Assembly: GCA_004565275.1 (NCBI GenBank) | Contig: SDOX01000013.1 | Coordinates: 2,353 to 24,445, forward strand | Origin: Nannochloropsis salina CCMP1776 | Lineage: Eukaryota > Sar > Eustigmatophyceae > Eustigmatales > Monodopsidaceae | DNA: 22,093 nt | Reading direction: 5' to 3' | Part shown: positions 10,001 through 20,000 of the stretch, piece by piece | How positions within the stretch are numbered: the stretch's first letter is position 1 | How the letters are laid out: each line of letters starts with the position of its first letter | The notes under the pieces: generated by a model | What the model was told of the DNA's origin: nothing | What the model saw: the letters and a program-made list of their open reading frames with translations, nothing else | Databases searched by the model: none | Made by a program: the position numbers and the translations under genes

Positions 10001-10631
10001 TGGTCCGTCCGTCCTTCTTGTCGACATTTTCTTACGTCCCTTATCTCTCGTAGGAAGCTGAGACCCTCTGTCGCATGTGTCATTTGTCCTTGATCGGACA
10101 ACTCATACAATTTGGGGCGCAGCATTTAGTTGTCATAGCATGCCTATATATCCTCTATGCGAATCGCGACCTCCCTGCTCAGCGATTGAGGCTTGGAACC
10201 TACATTCCAGACTATCTAGGAGGTAAGAGCTGGGTGAAATATTGAGAAAGGAGCTTCAGGCACTCGGTATAGTTTTTGCCAACGTCTAACCGAAAAGGTT
10301 GAAAAAAGGGGCAATGTATAGTATGCTCATGATGTTGGGAAGCGTCTTAAATATGGTGACACGGCAGTATGCATTATGCGACTCTCATTTATCTGTTTTA
10401 GGTTTACAAGTGAACGTTTCTGTCAACGCGCCCATTGAGGGCTACAAACGGAACTCCTCTCGTGTTGCCGCCCCGCATGAGAAGAAAAAAGGGCGCACCG
10501 AAGTGCCCTATGGTGTCCACTATATCCGTCTTCCGGGGGAGCCTGAGGAGGAAGACACTACACTGGGAGATAGGGGTGCGGAGGAGGGAAAGATAAAAGA
10601 TGAAAATGATAACGTGGTTATTGGGGTGTAA
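7051..10631 (+). CDS. Multi-pass membrane protein of unrecognised family (13 exons, about 540 aa)
   Basis: Exons: 7051-7229, 7342-7492, 7583-7640, 7749-7816, 8009-8107, 8255-8410, 8613-8691, 8851-8954, 9111-9215, 9417-9536, 9737-9841, 10054-10222 and 10402-10631 (stop TAA). All introns are GT-AG, 89-200 nt long, and frame is kept throughout. Residues 1-60 are Ser/Lys/Arg-rich and probably cytosolic. Hydrophobic segments follow at about 66-89, 133-151, 159-174 (weak), 224-250, 267-284, 315-331, 343-362 and 418-444, giving seven or eight membrane passes. The tail (about 466-540) is charged and hydrophilic, with an acidic GEPEEEDTTLGDRGAEEG stretch. Repeated short motifs such as CRMCH and YPSVLATIHAYNSV matched no family I know. 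A transporter, channel or receptor are all possible and I assign none. The start at 7051 is the simplest. Alternatively, an upstream exon starting at ATG 6821 (MNHMHG) could join at 7043 in phase and add a few residues. Confidence 0.83.
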
Positions 10632-11218
10632 GGGTTTGAAGGTCTTGTCCGGAATAAGTAGGTTACAAAAATCATGAACAAATTACTCGAAAAGAAGCAT
10701 TATAAGCGCTTATTCGTCTTTAATTTTTCAAAAGTGAATTCTTTCATCAAAGTCGATGACGCGGATTGTGACGTTGCACGTCAGTACCAGTATGTATGCA
10801 AGTGATGCCACACGTAGCGTACTTCTACACTATTGTGAAAGTCTCGCACAATTATTATCTCAAATGTCCCTGTCAATCCAGGCTTCATCCTCTAGTGTTT
10901 ATCAAACGTCTCTTCAAGCCACTTGCCTTACCAACATGTGTAGGGTGAAGTCCTCTAAGGGCCAAAAATATCTATGCGGCCAAGACTTTTTCGTATGTTG
11001 TTTGTTTGTGTCGAGCGTTCGCTGACCCCCCGGAAAAATGCTAATTTGAGGGTATCGTATATAAGCAAAACGAGGGCATAAGATAGACGATAGGTCTTAT
11101 TTTAAAAAGGAAAAATTATTTAAATTTCAGATCAAAAGAGGTCGAGAACAAGCCATAATATGAGTATTGAGGAAAGGATCTCGTGAAGAGTAAAGGTTTT
11201 ATCGATAGTTGACGTATT
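10632..11218. other. AT-rich intergenic region, 3' of the membrane-protein gene
   Basis: Holds the presumed 3' UTR of the membrane-protein gene and of the minus-strand small gene that ends at 11219. An 89-codon open frame at 10756-11025 (+) has no recognisable feature. A TATATAAG string at 11058-11065 has no convincing gene downstream on the plus strand. Nothing else was seen. Confidence 0.4.
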
Positions 11219-11487
11219 TTACTGTCCTTTGGTAGTGATGGTCACTGTCTTGAAGCCTCCCTTCCTTTTGTCCAGGTTAAAGAGCTCGATTTTGGGTGTC
11301 TTAACGGTGCATGCATAGGTCGGGAGCCCATTATCCGGCGTGACTTTTCAAACATAAATTAGTCCAAAATGGAGGGTAATCGAGGGTTAAAAACGCGCCT
11401 TTTTTGTTGTCCTTACTATGGGCGTGCAGTATACTGATGAAATGGTTGGCTGCTCTTTTACATGGCCATAAAAAAGGGCTTACGCAT
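11219..11487 (-). CDS. Candidate small two-exon protein gene (42 aa)
   Basis: On the minus strand, ATGC at 11487-11484 is followed by a donor GTAAGCCC. The acceptor at 11345-11344 joins in phase to an exon 11343-11219 that ends in TAA. The product begins MLTPDNGLPTYACTVKTPKI and continues ELFNLDKRKGGFKTVTITTK then GQ. Its composition (alternating hydrophobic and polar residues, many Lys/Thr) looks like real beta-rich coding sequence rather than chance. Just before the ATG lies a strong acceptor (TTTTTCTCTTTTTCGCAG), so there may be an upstream 5' UTR or coding exon, and this could be only the C-terminal part of a longer protein. I do not recognise the family. The acceptor of the last intron has a poor pyrimidine tract. 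Confidence 0.4.
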
Positions 11488-12904
11488 GTCTGCTGCGAAA
11501 AAGAGAAAAATGCTGCCGAGATTGCTAGTCACAAGATACGTAGACTGTAGTGTAGTAAAATGTGATGTTCAAGGCGGTCGAGAGAATGCTAATTAACATT
11601 CAAGACAGATCTACACTTGCAACAGAGAGCTTTTTTTAATGAAAACACTGAAATAACTGAAGACCAAAGCGAAAATGGGCCCAACACTCGTGTGTGTGAC
11701 GTATAGAGCTTTCACTTGTCTAGGGATTTTCTTTCAAACATGCCGTTCAAGAAGCGGAATTTTCGTCACCTTTCATTCTTACTCGTCTCCCCGGTAACCA
11801 GACTTCATGACCTTGCAACTGATTGAGTATACATTTCATTTTTATGACAAATAATAATGGAAGGCTGTACAAATATTGCGCACAGGAAAGGATATCAACC
11901 CCAAGGTGTATGTTTCCGGGAGGCACGCCCTGAAAAGCCCGAGAGAGAGGAACATGGGCCCAAATGGCTGCCGAATGACGCGCATTCAGAAAATACTTAT
12001 GCTTCTGTGCTGTTGCCTTGTCATCTTTGACTGCTGGACACAACGCTATAAAGAGATTGAAATCTTCAAAAGGCGGTTGAAAGGGAAAAGAAGTTATGTC
12101 GAGCAGTGGGTTTCCTCGTGCGATCAGTCTTCGATTCACCGTTGGCCATGTGAGGGCAAGCAAGGGACGATAGCTAAGTTATGTAACCTTCCTTATGTAT
12201 AGGTGAAGTTTTGTTGGCAAAACCGTGGTTAAATTAACAGCAAAAGGATACTTGAAGGCAGACTTCAGGGTACAGGTGTGGGGGGCTCGAAACACTCAGC
12301 CGCTCCTGTGATCTCCATGTGCTCGCCATGACCTGAAATGTTTGCGTTTCTGCTTTCGCCCGCGCGTCGTCAGAAAGCGTGTCATACTTCCTGCGGTGTG
12401 TATTTGATCCAGTTCAAAAATTGATCTCGGCGGCAAGGCACGCTCTGGATTGAGATGTGTAGGCGTTTGTACGATCATGCAAGACAGTTCCTACGTCCTA
12501 TCTGTCTCTTGTCACGGATTTGTTTGAGGGGTTCAATCGCACATTATTCATCGCACATTGTATTTCATGGATCGTCAAATCGAAGCGTCGGGGGCTCCTT
12601 GCCACAATCTCTCGCGTTTTGTGCCTGCCACTACGGGAGAAATACCGGCTGGAAAAATCATTGCTCATTACCCTCAGAAACTATTGTCTAACAGCTCTAG
12701 GGAAAGCTAGCCTATAAATGAAATGCCAAGTATTCCACATCCTAACGACCTATCTTTTGTCTCGTCCCTATTTTCAGGGACTTTCTTCATTGACTCTGAC
12801 GGGAGAAAAGTGGCGCTCAAAAGAAGATATGATGTCATGGGGCTGCAGCGACAGACAGTTAGAGTCTCAACGATAGACCTTGCAGCTGCTGCGTGTCCGG
12901 CACT
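11488..12904. other. Intergenic region upstream of the beta-helix gene
   Basis: About 1.4 kb, moderately AT-rich. Overlapping open frames at 11747-12163 (-) and 11876-12202 (+) were examined. The plus one contains a short hydrophobic run (ILMLLCCCLVIFDCW) followed by a basic stretch, but it has no supporting context and I do not call it. The right end should contain the promoter and 5' UTR of the beta-helix gene: a TATAAA at 12713-12718, and an acceptor-like TTTTCAG ending at 12777 that may close a 5' UTR intron. Confidence 0.4.
12713..12718 (+). promoter_or_regulatory. Possible TATA box of the beta-helix gene
   Basis: TATAAA lies 187 bp ahead of the ATG at 12905. The intervening 150 bp would be leader, with an in-frame TAG at 12860-12862 that supports a start at or after 12905. 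Assignment is by position only. Confidence 0.3.
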
Positions 12905-15900
12905 ATGCGCGAGCAAAGCACTGTAGAATCCAACCAGAGATGTGTCTACAGATGGCGCACCGCTCTTGTCGCCTGTGTTGCATGTAGTCTTTTCTTGGCA
13001 GCGGGCTTACTGTTGCAGGGCCATCTCAGAGAAGGCACCAGAGGAGGAGCCGGTGGGGACGGAAGTGCTGCTTACAGCCTAGACGCGATAGAGACATACG
13101 CTGATAAAGAGTTGCATGACTCGACAAGACCCCAAACCTTGGATATCGAAGGTAAAGGTGAAAGAGGAGAAGACGAAAGATGAGAGAGTGCGGGGGGGGG
13201 GCAGCGAGCTGATGGGAATAGTGAGGATTTGATAAGATGCATGATCAAGAATACTTTTGCTTGATATTTGGTCTGTTCTTCTCCCCATGCTTAGAAACAG
13301 CCACTGCTTCTCCCACTGCATCTGCGGTCGCTCCCCCGGCCCCGAATCTTCTTACTACCGCCCACGCTGTTCTTTCTAAGGGTAGTGACCGTTTCTCCTC
13401 CAAGCAGCAGGCTTTCTCTGACCAGGTGGACGCTTGCTATCCCGAGACGGCCGATGAGCTGGTAGAGGCCGTGCAGGAGTTGGATTGCTCTCTCTTATTT
13501 TTGACGAATTCTGATCCCCAAGCATACCTGATAACGCAGCACATTATAGTTGACCGGCCTATCCGAATAGTCGGTCACCCCGTCTTTCTCCCCGTAATTG
13601 ATGCCTCCACCCTCAACATGGCACCGCGTGCGTTTCGAGTAGTGGAGGGAGGGTTTTTAGATCTGCAATACATTCGAGTCCGGGCAGGCGTAGGGGAAAC
13701 CAAGGACCGTCCTGTGTCTTCAAACCAAACGCAAGCCGAGAATGCTTTCGGTGAGACAAGCGGCACCCAACAGGCAGGGGTGACTGGCAAAATTTTGGAG
13801 ACGCGGGGGGGCTCTGTGGCTATTGAACAAGGCGCTTCGGGGGCGAATTTTGAAGGGGTCATTTTTTTGTCGGTGGCAAACTCGTGGGAATCCGTGCAAG
13901 ATGCCATTCAAGCGACCTACGCAGGGATGGGGGGACGCACGTATGGTGGTCATATTTTCATCGCGGGAGGATCGGTCAAATTTACGAACTGTCACTTCTG
14001 GACGACCGCGATATTGCTCCCTTTGACTGATCAATTCTCGTTGGGCGGAGATATTTTAATGTTGGCGGGTACATTGACAGTCACTGCATGTACTTTTACG
14101 TCCACTACAATGTTTGGTTCGCTCGCGGGCGCCGGTATGGTAGTAGGGATATTAGGTGGTGTCGGCGTCTTCACATTTTGCGTTATTCAAGAGTCGATCA
14201 TAGCCAACCACTCCAGTGGGCCCGGGCAAACGATTTTGGTCGGAGGTGGGGTGCAGATCATCACAGGCATGGACTTCCGTTTAGTGGCGGTTGTGCTAGC
14301 TTTTGTCGGCTTCGGTGACTTTGCCACGGCGGCTGGGGTCCTGGTCATGACCGGCGTCACCATCGAGAACGCCTACGGTGTTTTGTTCGCGGTCGGAGCT
14401 GGTTTCTACACGGCGGTGGGGAGCGGAACTTTGGTGCAGATTGGGGTGACATACGTCCAGTACTGCGGCCCATCATTCAACGCGCTGGCCGGCTCCAGTA
14501 TCTTTGTGGGCAGTGGCGCCAGTATCAATGTAGGCGTACCGTCTCTGTTTGCCTACTCTACAAACACGTTTAGTGGGATTGGAGGCTTCTCTTACAATGG
14601 GGCGGGTGTCTCCGTGTGGGTGGGGAGCCCTTCGGTCAACTGGGCTTCCACATATTCCTTTTTTGGCCTAGGAGGAACCCTGGCCGACTCTGCGGGTTTC
14701 ACTACCTTTGTAGGTAGTCCCACATTTTCTGCTTATGCGCTGTTTTATTTCGCCGGTCAAGGAGGGACACTGTGGAAAGGATCAGGGGGCGCGGTGGTGG
14801 CTCTTTCGCCCGTCTATGCCCCCGCTTCGCGTCAGTACGTGAGTGGAAATGCGGATAATTTCTACGTGGCAGGTCGGAGTTTTAATAACGCCAAAGGCTT
14901 GACATACGCCAGTCGATCGAAATTCGCGAGCACAAATTCTAAAAACAAGACAAATGGAATGAGGAAAATGACTCGACACAAGCGACGGCGAGTCCGAAAG
15001 GACATCGAGGGCAGTTCGAAGGGAAAGCACAAAGAAAATGAGAAAATAGGGCATGAGAGCACTTTTGAAAAGCGAAACGTGCAAAAAACAGGCCATGTGG
15101 AAGCTAAGAAAGGGAAGCGCTATCTAAAGTCTGATAACGTCGGCCTGCCATATCCATGGGACTGGCAGCATTACATCTCACAGAAAGGTGACGATGCGGA
15201 GCCCAGCAATCGGTTTTACATGTACAAAACCAAAACTTTTGAGACAAAAGACATATATGACCCAAAAATCACACAATCCCTTGCTAGTTGGGTGCCGCTG
15301 AAAATGCTAGATGCAGCCAAAAGCCTTGAAGAAGGCTTCGGTAAGCACGATGCCCAGAATCGGTTGCGAATGTTGCCACAAGTTTCCGTAGACAAAGGAG
15401 ATGCCGGAATGGCCACTACTGAGAAAGATCTTTTGCGTGTCGGAAACAATTCCACGGCTGCATCTTCACCCGTGCAAAGGAAACGTCACACCCTGTACGT
15501 AGAGGAAGGGATTGACGTTTGCCAGATCTGCGAAGTGGACTCGATCGATGGTCCTGGAGCCACACGCTGTGAATACACGGCAGCAGCGTGCGCTGCCCTC
15601 GATCAAGCGCACCCCGACGAAAGTGAAGGGGCCAGATTCGATATCCAAGACATCAATTTCGAGCCCACTTGCATCGTCATTGGCACCCTGCTGCTGATCT
15701 GGACGGATACGACCCAGGAATCAACAACACGCACTGAGCGCTTGGAGGCAAGCGACTTGCGAGACGCCATGCGGCTCTGGTTGCGGGATGAGATGGATCT
15801 ACCAGACACTCAAGTGAGTGTTTTTGCCAAGGGACCCGACAAAGTCACCTCTCAATGGCTATCAGAGGATCCTGAGGTGGAAAAAAGGGCAAGCAGAAAA

Positions 15901-16683
15901 ATACTTGAGGCAACCTCTCTAAGCTGTCCTTTTCCGGAAAGTCAGGAGTTTACTGTGGCCTTTGTCGCCCACAATGTAGAAGCGGTGGAGATTTTGACAA
16001 TTGCGCTGAGTGGAAAAGAGGGACACGAAGGCGAAGTCGCCGCCTTCCTTTCGTCTAGAATACACTTTAGCGCATCGTCGGACCTATTCCTGTGCAGCGT
16101 GGAAGCAAGCTACGAGGAACGACTAATTATTCCAGCTTATAACAGTCCTGAATTTCTAAAGTCTCCACTTTTTTCTCAGGACGCCCACTCACCTTTTCAT
16201 GGTTCCCGACGGAAACTGCACGGTGAGTTGGCCATGAGTGTGCGGTTGATCGACCCCAACAACCCGGGCTTGTCTTTGGCCGGGGGATGGCAGCATAATT
16301 TGGTGACCCGTCAAACGTACAAACTGCTCCTCCAGGGCTTTCTACCTTCGCAGCCTCTTGAGGTCGTCATGGTTAAAGTAACGGGCGAGGTGTTGACAGA
16401 AAAGAGATCCGCTTCTCCAGCGAACCCGCAACAAGGACAAAAAGCTTGCTCGAGGTGTGTCATAGAGTGCATAACGAGCGAGGTAGGATCTGCCGAAGTG
16501 CCTTACAGTATCCCAGCGGACCTACCCACTGGCGAGTATTACTTGCAAGTCAGAGTATTAGGGAGTACAGGAATGCCACAGGCATTTTCATCAGTATACA
16601 GCGTGGCATCAAAAGCGATGAAGCGAAAGTTGTACGGGCCACTTTGGTCGGTGGGTGGAGACAGTGCTTTCACAGACAAATAA
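12905..16683 (+). CDS. Large membrane-anchored beta-helix protein with Kre9/Knh1-like C-terminal domain
   Basis: Two exons, 12905-13151 and 13295-16683 (stop TAA). The intron 13152-13294 is GT-AG in phase 1, giving 1211 residues. The start ATG 12905 follows an in-frame stop at 12860. Residues 1-18 are polar and basic, and 19-37 (TALVACVACSLFLAAGLLL) are a signal anchor or signal peptide. From about 162 (ITQHIIVDRPIRIVGHPVFL, then FRVVEGGFLDLQYIRVRAG) the chain reads like a pectin-lyase-type parallel beta-helix. Short rungs such as GGHIFIAGGSVKFTNCHF and GTLTVTACTFTST are followed by Gly/Ala/Ser-rich repeats of about 30-34 residues ending near 585. Residues about 610-690 are very Lys/Arg-rich. 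About 820 onward has a Cys-containing segment (VCQICEVDSIDGPGATRC). Residues about 1068-1188 resemble the fungal Ser-Thr-rich Kre9/KNH domain (YKLLLQGFLPSQPLEVVMVK, then YSIPADLPTGEYYLQVRVLG). The inferred location is the secretory pathway, cell wall or surface; a role in wall polysaccharide binding is only a guess. Confidence 0.85.
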
Positions 16684-17026
16684 TTGAGTAATAAGGATTG
16701 ATTGCTCCATAAAAGCTACTTTTTCCGAATGCAGAATATGTATTTTATTCAAGCAAATATGACAGCAAAGTAATGGTCTGGCTTCTTACGGTCTGTTACT
16801 TTTGGTCTGTTGTTACCTTTTCTAGGACTGCCGCTGGTCTTCAAGACTAAACGCATAAATCATACATTTTATATTTATGAGTGAAATACAAGGACTCATC
16901 AACATGATAGCATACCCGACATGCATCTCTCGAGTCTCAACTAAAGCGTTCTTCACCATGGCCCGTTGGCCACGCATTTACCTTTCCCATTGATTACATC
17001 CCTATTTTCATCTCCCGACGTGATTT
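16684..17026. other. Convergent intergenic region between the beta-helix gene and the SPOC gene
   Basis: A 343-bp AT-rich spacer between two convergent stop codons (16681-16683 and 17027-17029). It should hold both 3' UTRs and poly(A) sites. No coding or RNA feature was seen. Confidence 0.6.
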
Positions 17027-20000
17027 TCACAGCTTGCCCCCCCGACCGCGATTTGGATGGTGGAAGGAGTGGTATTGTGGCAGGGGCTGCTGCGGCTGCG
17101 CTCGCTGCAGCTTTGATTGTTGTTGTTCCCGCTGCTGTTGCGGATGCGCCAAGACAGAGCGCCCTGGGGGGTGTTGGGAGAAAGGGAAAGGGGTAAAAGG
17201 CGGACGAGCGGGTGCTGGTGGAGGCATGCCTCCCGACAAGGGAGGGGCATCATGTGAAGGGAAGAGCGGGGCTGGGTGCGGGTGCTGCTTGTGAAAGTCT
17301 TGTTGTTGGTGTGGCTCGTGTTGCGAATGGCGATAAGGAGGGTTTTGAGAGTGCAGCGCATGGAGATGCAGGTGCCTGGGGGCCTGAGACTGAAGGGGAG
17401 GATGCTGCTGTGCTGCCACCGGAGGAGGGGGTCCCGAGGGAGCGGTCCCAGAGGACGTAGCTGGGAAAGAACTGAGGGGAAGGCTGGAAGGGGGGGGCAG
17501 GGAGCGAGGGGGGAGTAACGAAGACGGGCCTAGAGGCGCGGGGACCGGAGGAAACTTCGAGGAAGACCCCGCGAAGCTGTTGCCGGCCCCCGGAAAGGGG
17601 GAAGGGGCTTGGTTTGGATGTGCGTGTGGCTGTTGCTGCTGCTGGTGGTGGTGGTGGTGGTGGTGTGGATGTGGGAAGGGTGGTGGTTGTTGTTGTTGCG
17701 CCTCAAAAGGGTGAGAGGAAGGAGCAATCGACGGGGGAAGAGCGGGCGATGGACGCGGCGCCCATCTGCGGGCATCATTTAAGGCGCCCAGCACGGCCAA
17801 AAGATTGTCATTCCCTGGGAGTGCCGACGCCGAGGAAGGAGGGAGGGAGGGAGGGGGGGGAGGGGCGGAGGGAACATGACTCGCCAGGCTGCCTACACCA
17901 GGCGTGGGAGGAGGGCGGGCGCCCTGGAGGAAGACAGACTCCGCACTGCCAGTAGAAGCCGGGTTCGGGGAAGCCTGAGAGTTTGCATAAGAGGAAGGAG
18001 GGGAAGATACGGGAATGGCCGCCGCAGGTGTCGCCAAGCTGCCGAAGGCGGCGGAAGGGGGCAAAGAGGGGCTTCCTTGTACTGAGGTCCTCCCCGCCCC
18101 GCGCTCGCCCGTCTCAGGCACTCCATCCGCGTGTACGCTCTCCTCCCATCGAGAAGCCCGAGTCCGTGGCATTTTTCCCCCTTCAATCGCCGGTCGTCCC
18201 TCCGAGGTACCGTCCTTTTCACCATGTAGCGGCGTTTGCGCGTCGCATTGGTTTTCGTGGATGTGCCCCACACTTTGCTCTGGCTCCCTTGCATGCTCCC
18301 CTCCGGCCTCACGGGTCTGCGGCTCTTCCTCCTGCTCCTTACCGCCTCGCACCTCCTCAGCCTTATTCGGCGCCGCGTGCAGTGAATTCACATTCAGCTG
18401 CGCCCCTATCTCCTGCTGCTGCTGTGGTTGCGCTTGCTGCCTCTTCTGACCGTCGTCCTCCTTGTCTCCCTGGCCGTGGCCCTCGTGCTGACCCTCCACC
18501 CTCTTCTCACTCTCGTGCGAACCCCGACGTCGTCGGCGCGAGGAAACGAGGGGAGGGGGAGGCAGGCGGGAGGAAGGAAGGGGGGGAGAGGAAGAGCGAG
18601 GGCGGATGGAGGGGCCAGGAGGAGGCCGCGGAGGCGGGCCGGGCCAGAGAGGAGCTCGAGGAGGAGAGGGCAGGCGCGCGGGAGGACATTGAGGAAGGGG
18701 CGAGCGAGACCGAGAGCGGCTGCGCTCCCTGGCAACCCGCCCCCTTCTCCCGTCGCCTCTTCCCTCCCGCCTTCTTTCCTCGCTCCTCTTTTCCCGCACC
18801 CGCTCCTCCTCCCTCCTCTGTCTCATCCCCCCAGGTCCGGCGCGACGGGGAGGGGAAAGGGAAAAAGGCGCGAAGGCGTGGGAGGGAGAAGGGGACGAGA
18901 ATGGCGGGAAGGCTTCGCGGACTGGGCGAGAGGAGGAAGGAGAGGTCGGGGGGGACAAATGTCTCCCAGGCCGGTCAAGAAAAGGAGGGGGCTCCAGGTT
19001 TGGAGACCGCGCAAAACTCCCTCCCCTCCACCGCCTTCCCTCCCTCCCTCCCTCTCGTCCTTCCTCTCCGCGCTCCTCCCGGGTGGGCGAGAAGGAGACT
19101 TTTACGGGGCGTGTTCGGGAAGGGGAGAACGAGGGGGCAAGAGGAGGGACCGGGGCAGGAAGGGACGCAGGGAGGGAGGGAGGGAGGGTTGAACGCGAGC
19201 TTCCCATCCCAGGAAGGAGGCAATCGGGGAGAAAAGAGGGTGGGAGGAGGCTGGCGAACAAGGCGTGGCCCCGCGCCCCCTCTTCCAAGAAGAACAAGGC
19301 CCCAGACGCCCCAGCTGCACTCGCTTTCAACACCGGGATGACGCTGGGTCCCTTTTCCATCACAAAACGGGCCGTGGTCTCGATTCGCGCTTTCTCTTCC
19401 TCCGTCACGCCGGGGAGGGCGGGGAGAGGGGAAACGGGAAGGAGAGGAGGTGGAGGAGGATTGTGTGGCAGACGGCTCTTCAATCCTTTCCAAGCCTGCG
19501 AGGCCGCCGGGGGCGAGGTTGGGGCAGACGAGGCGCGGGAGGAGGGATTCGAAGGGGGGAGAGAGGGGCCAGCAGGGGCCTCGCTGAGCTCTTCGAGGGG
19601 AGGGGGAGAAAAGCTGGAAGCTTCTCCTTTCCCCGCAACCGCCTCTCTCTCTCCTCCTTCCTCCTCCCGCCTCCCTCCCTTATTGCCCCATTCCTCCTCT
19701 TCTTCTTCTTCCTCCCCCTCCTCCTCTCCCTCGCTCGGCTCCGGCGAGGCCAGGCCCCCGCCTGCTTCTGCCCCTCCCACGGGCTCGTCTCTCTCCTTCT
19801 GTCCCTCCCTCCCTCCCTCCCTCCCTCCCTTCCTCCTTCCTGCTTTGGACCACGCCCCCACAAGCTCGGTTGAAGCTGCAGCGGCTGCCTCCTCCTCCTC
19901 TCGTCTGAGCGTGGCTAGGCTTTTCTTCAGCACAGCCACCGCGTGCACCACGCAGACCCCGCCTTCCTTCCCACCCTCCTTCCCGCCCTCCTTCCCGCCC

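Noticed and set aside
11058-11065. TATATAAG as a promoter
   Set aside because: No convincing gene starts downstream on the plus strand within a sensible distance. AT-rich background makes chance likely.
11747-12163. 138-codon minus-strand open frame and overlapping plus-strand frame with a hydrophobic run
   Set aside because: Neither shows homology that I can recognise. The start codons and surroundings are unconvincing, and they overlap on opposite strands.
12893-12904. Start of the beta-helix gene at a GTG codon at 12893
   Set aside because: A non-ATG start is unlikely in a eukaryotic nuclear gene. The ATG at 12905 is in frame and close, with an in-frame stop upstream at 12860.
17983-19341. 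452-codon plus-strand open frame opposite the SPOC-gene tail
   Set aside because: Lies entirely antisense to a supported exon. Composition mirrors the purine/pyrimidine repeats, with no domain and no splice signals. Treated as a shadow.
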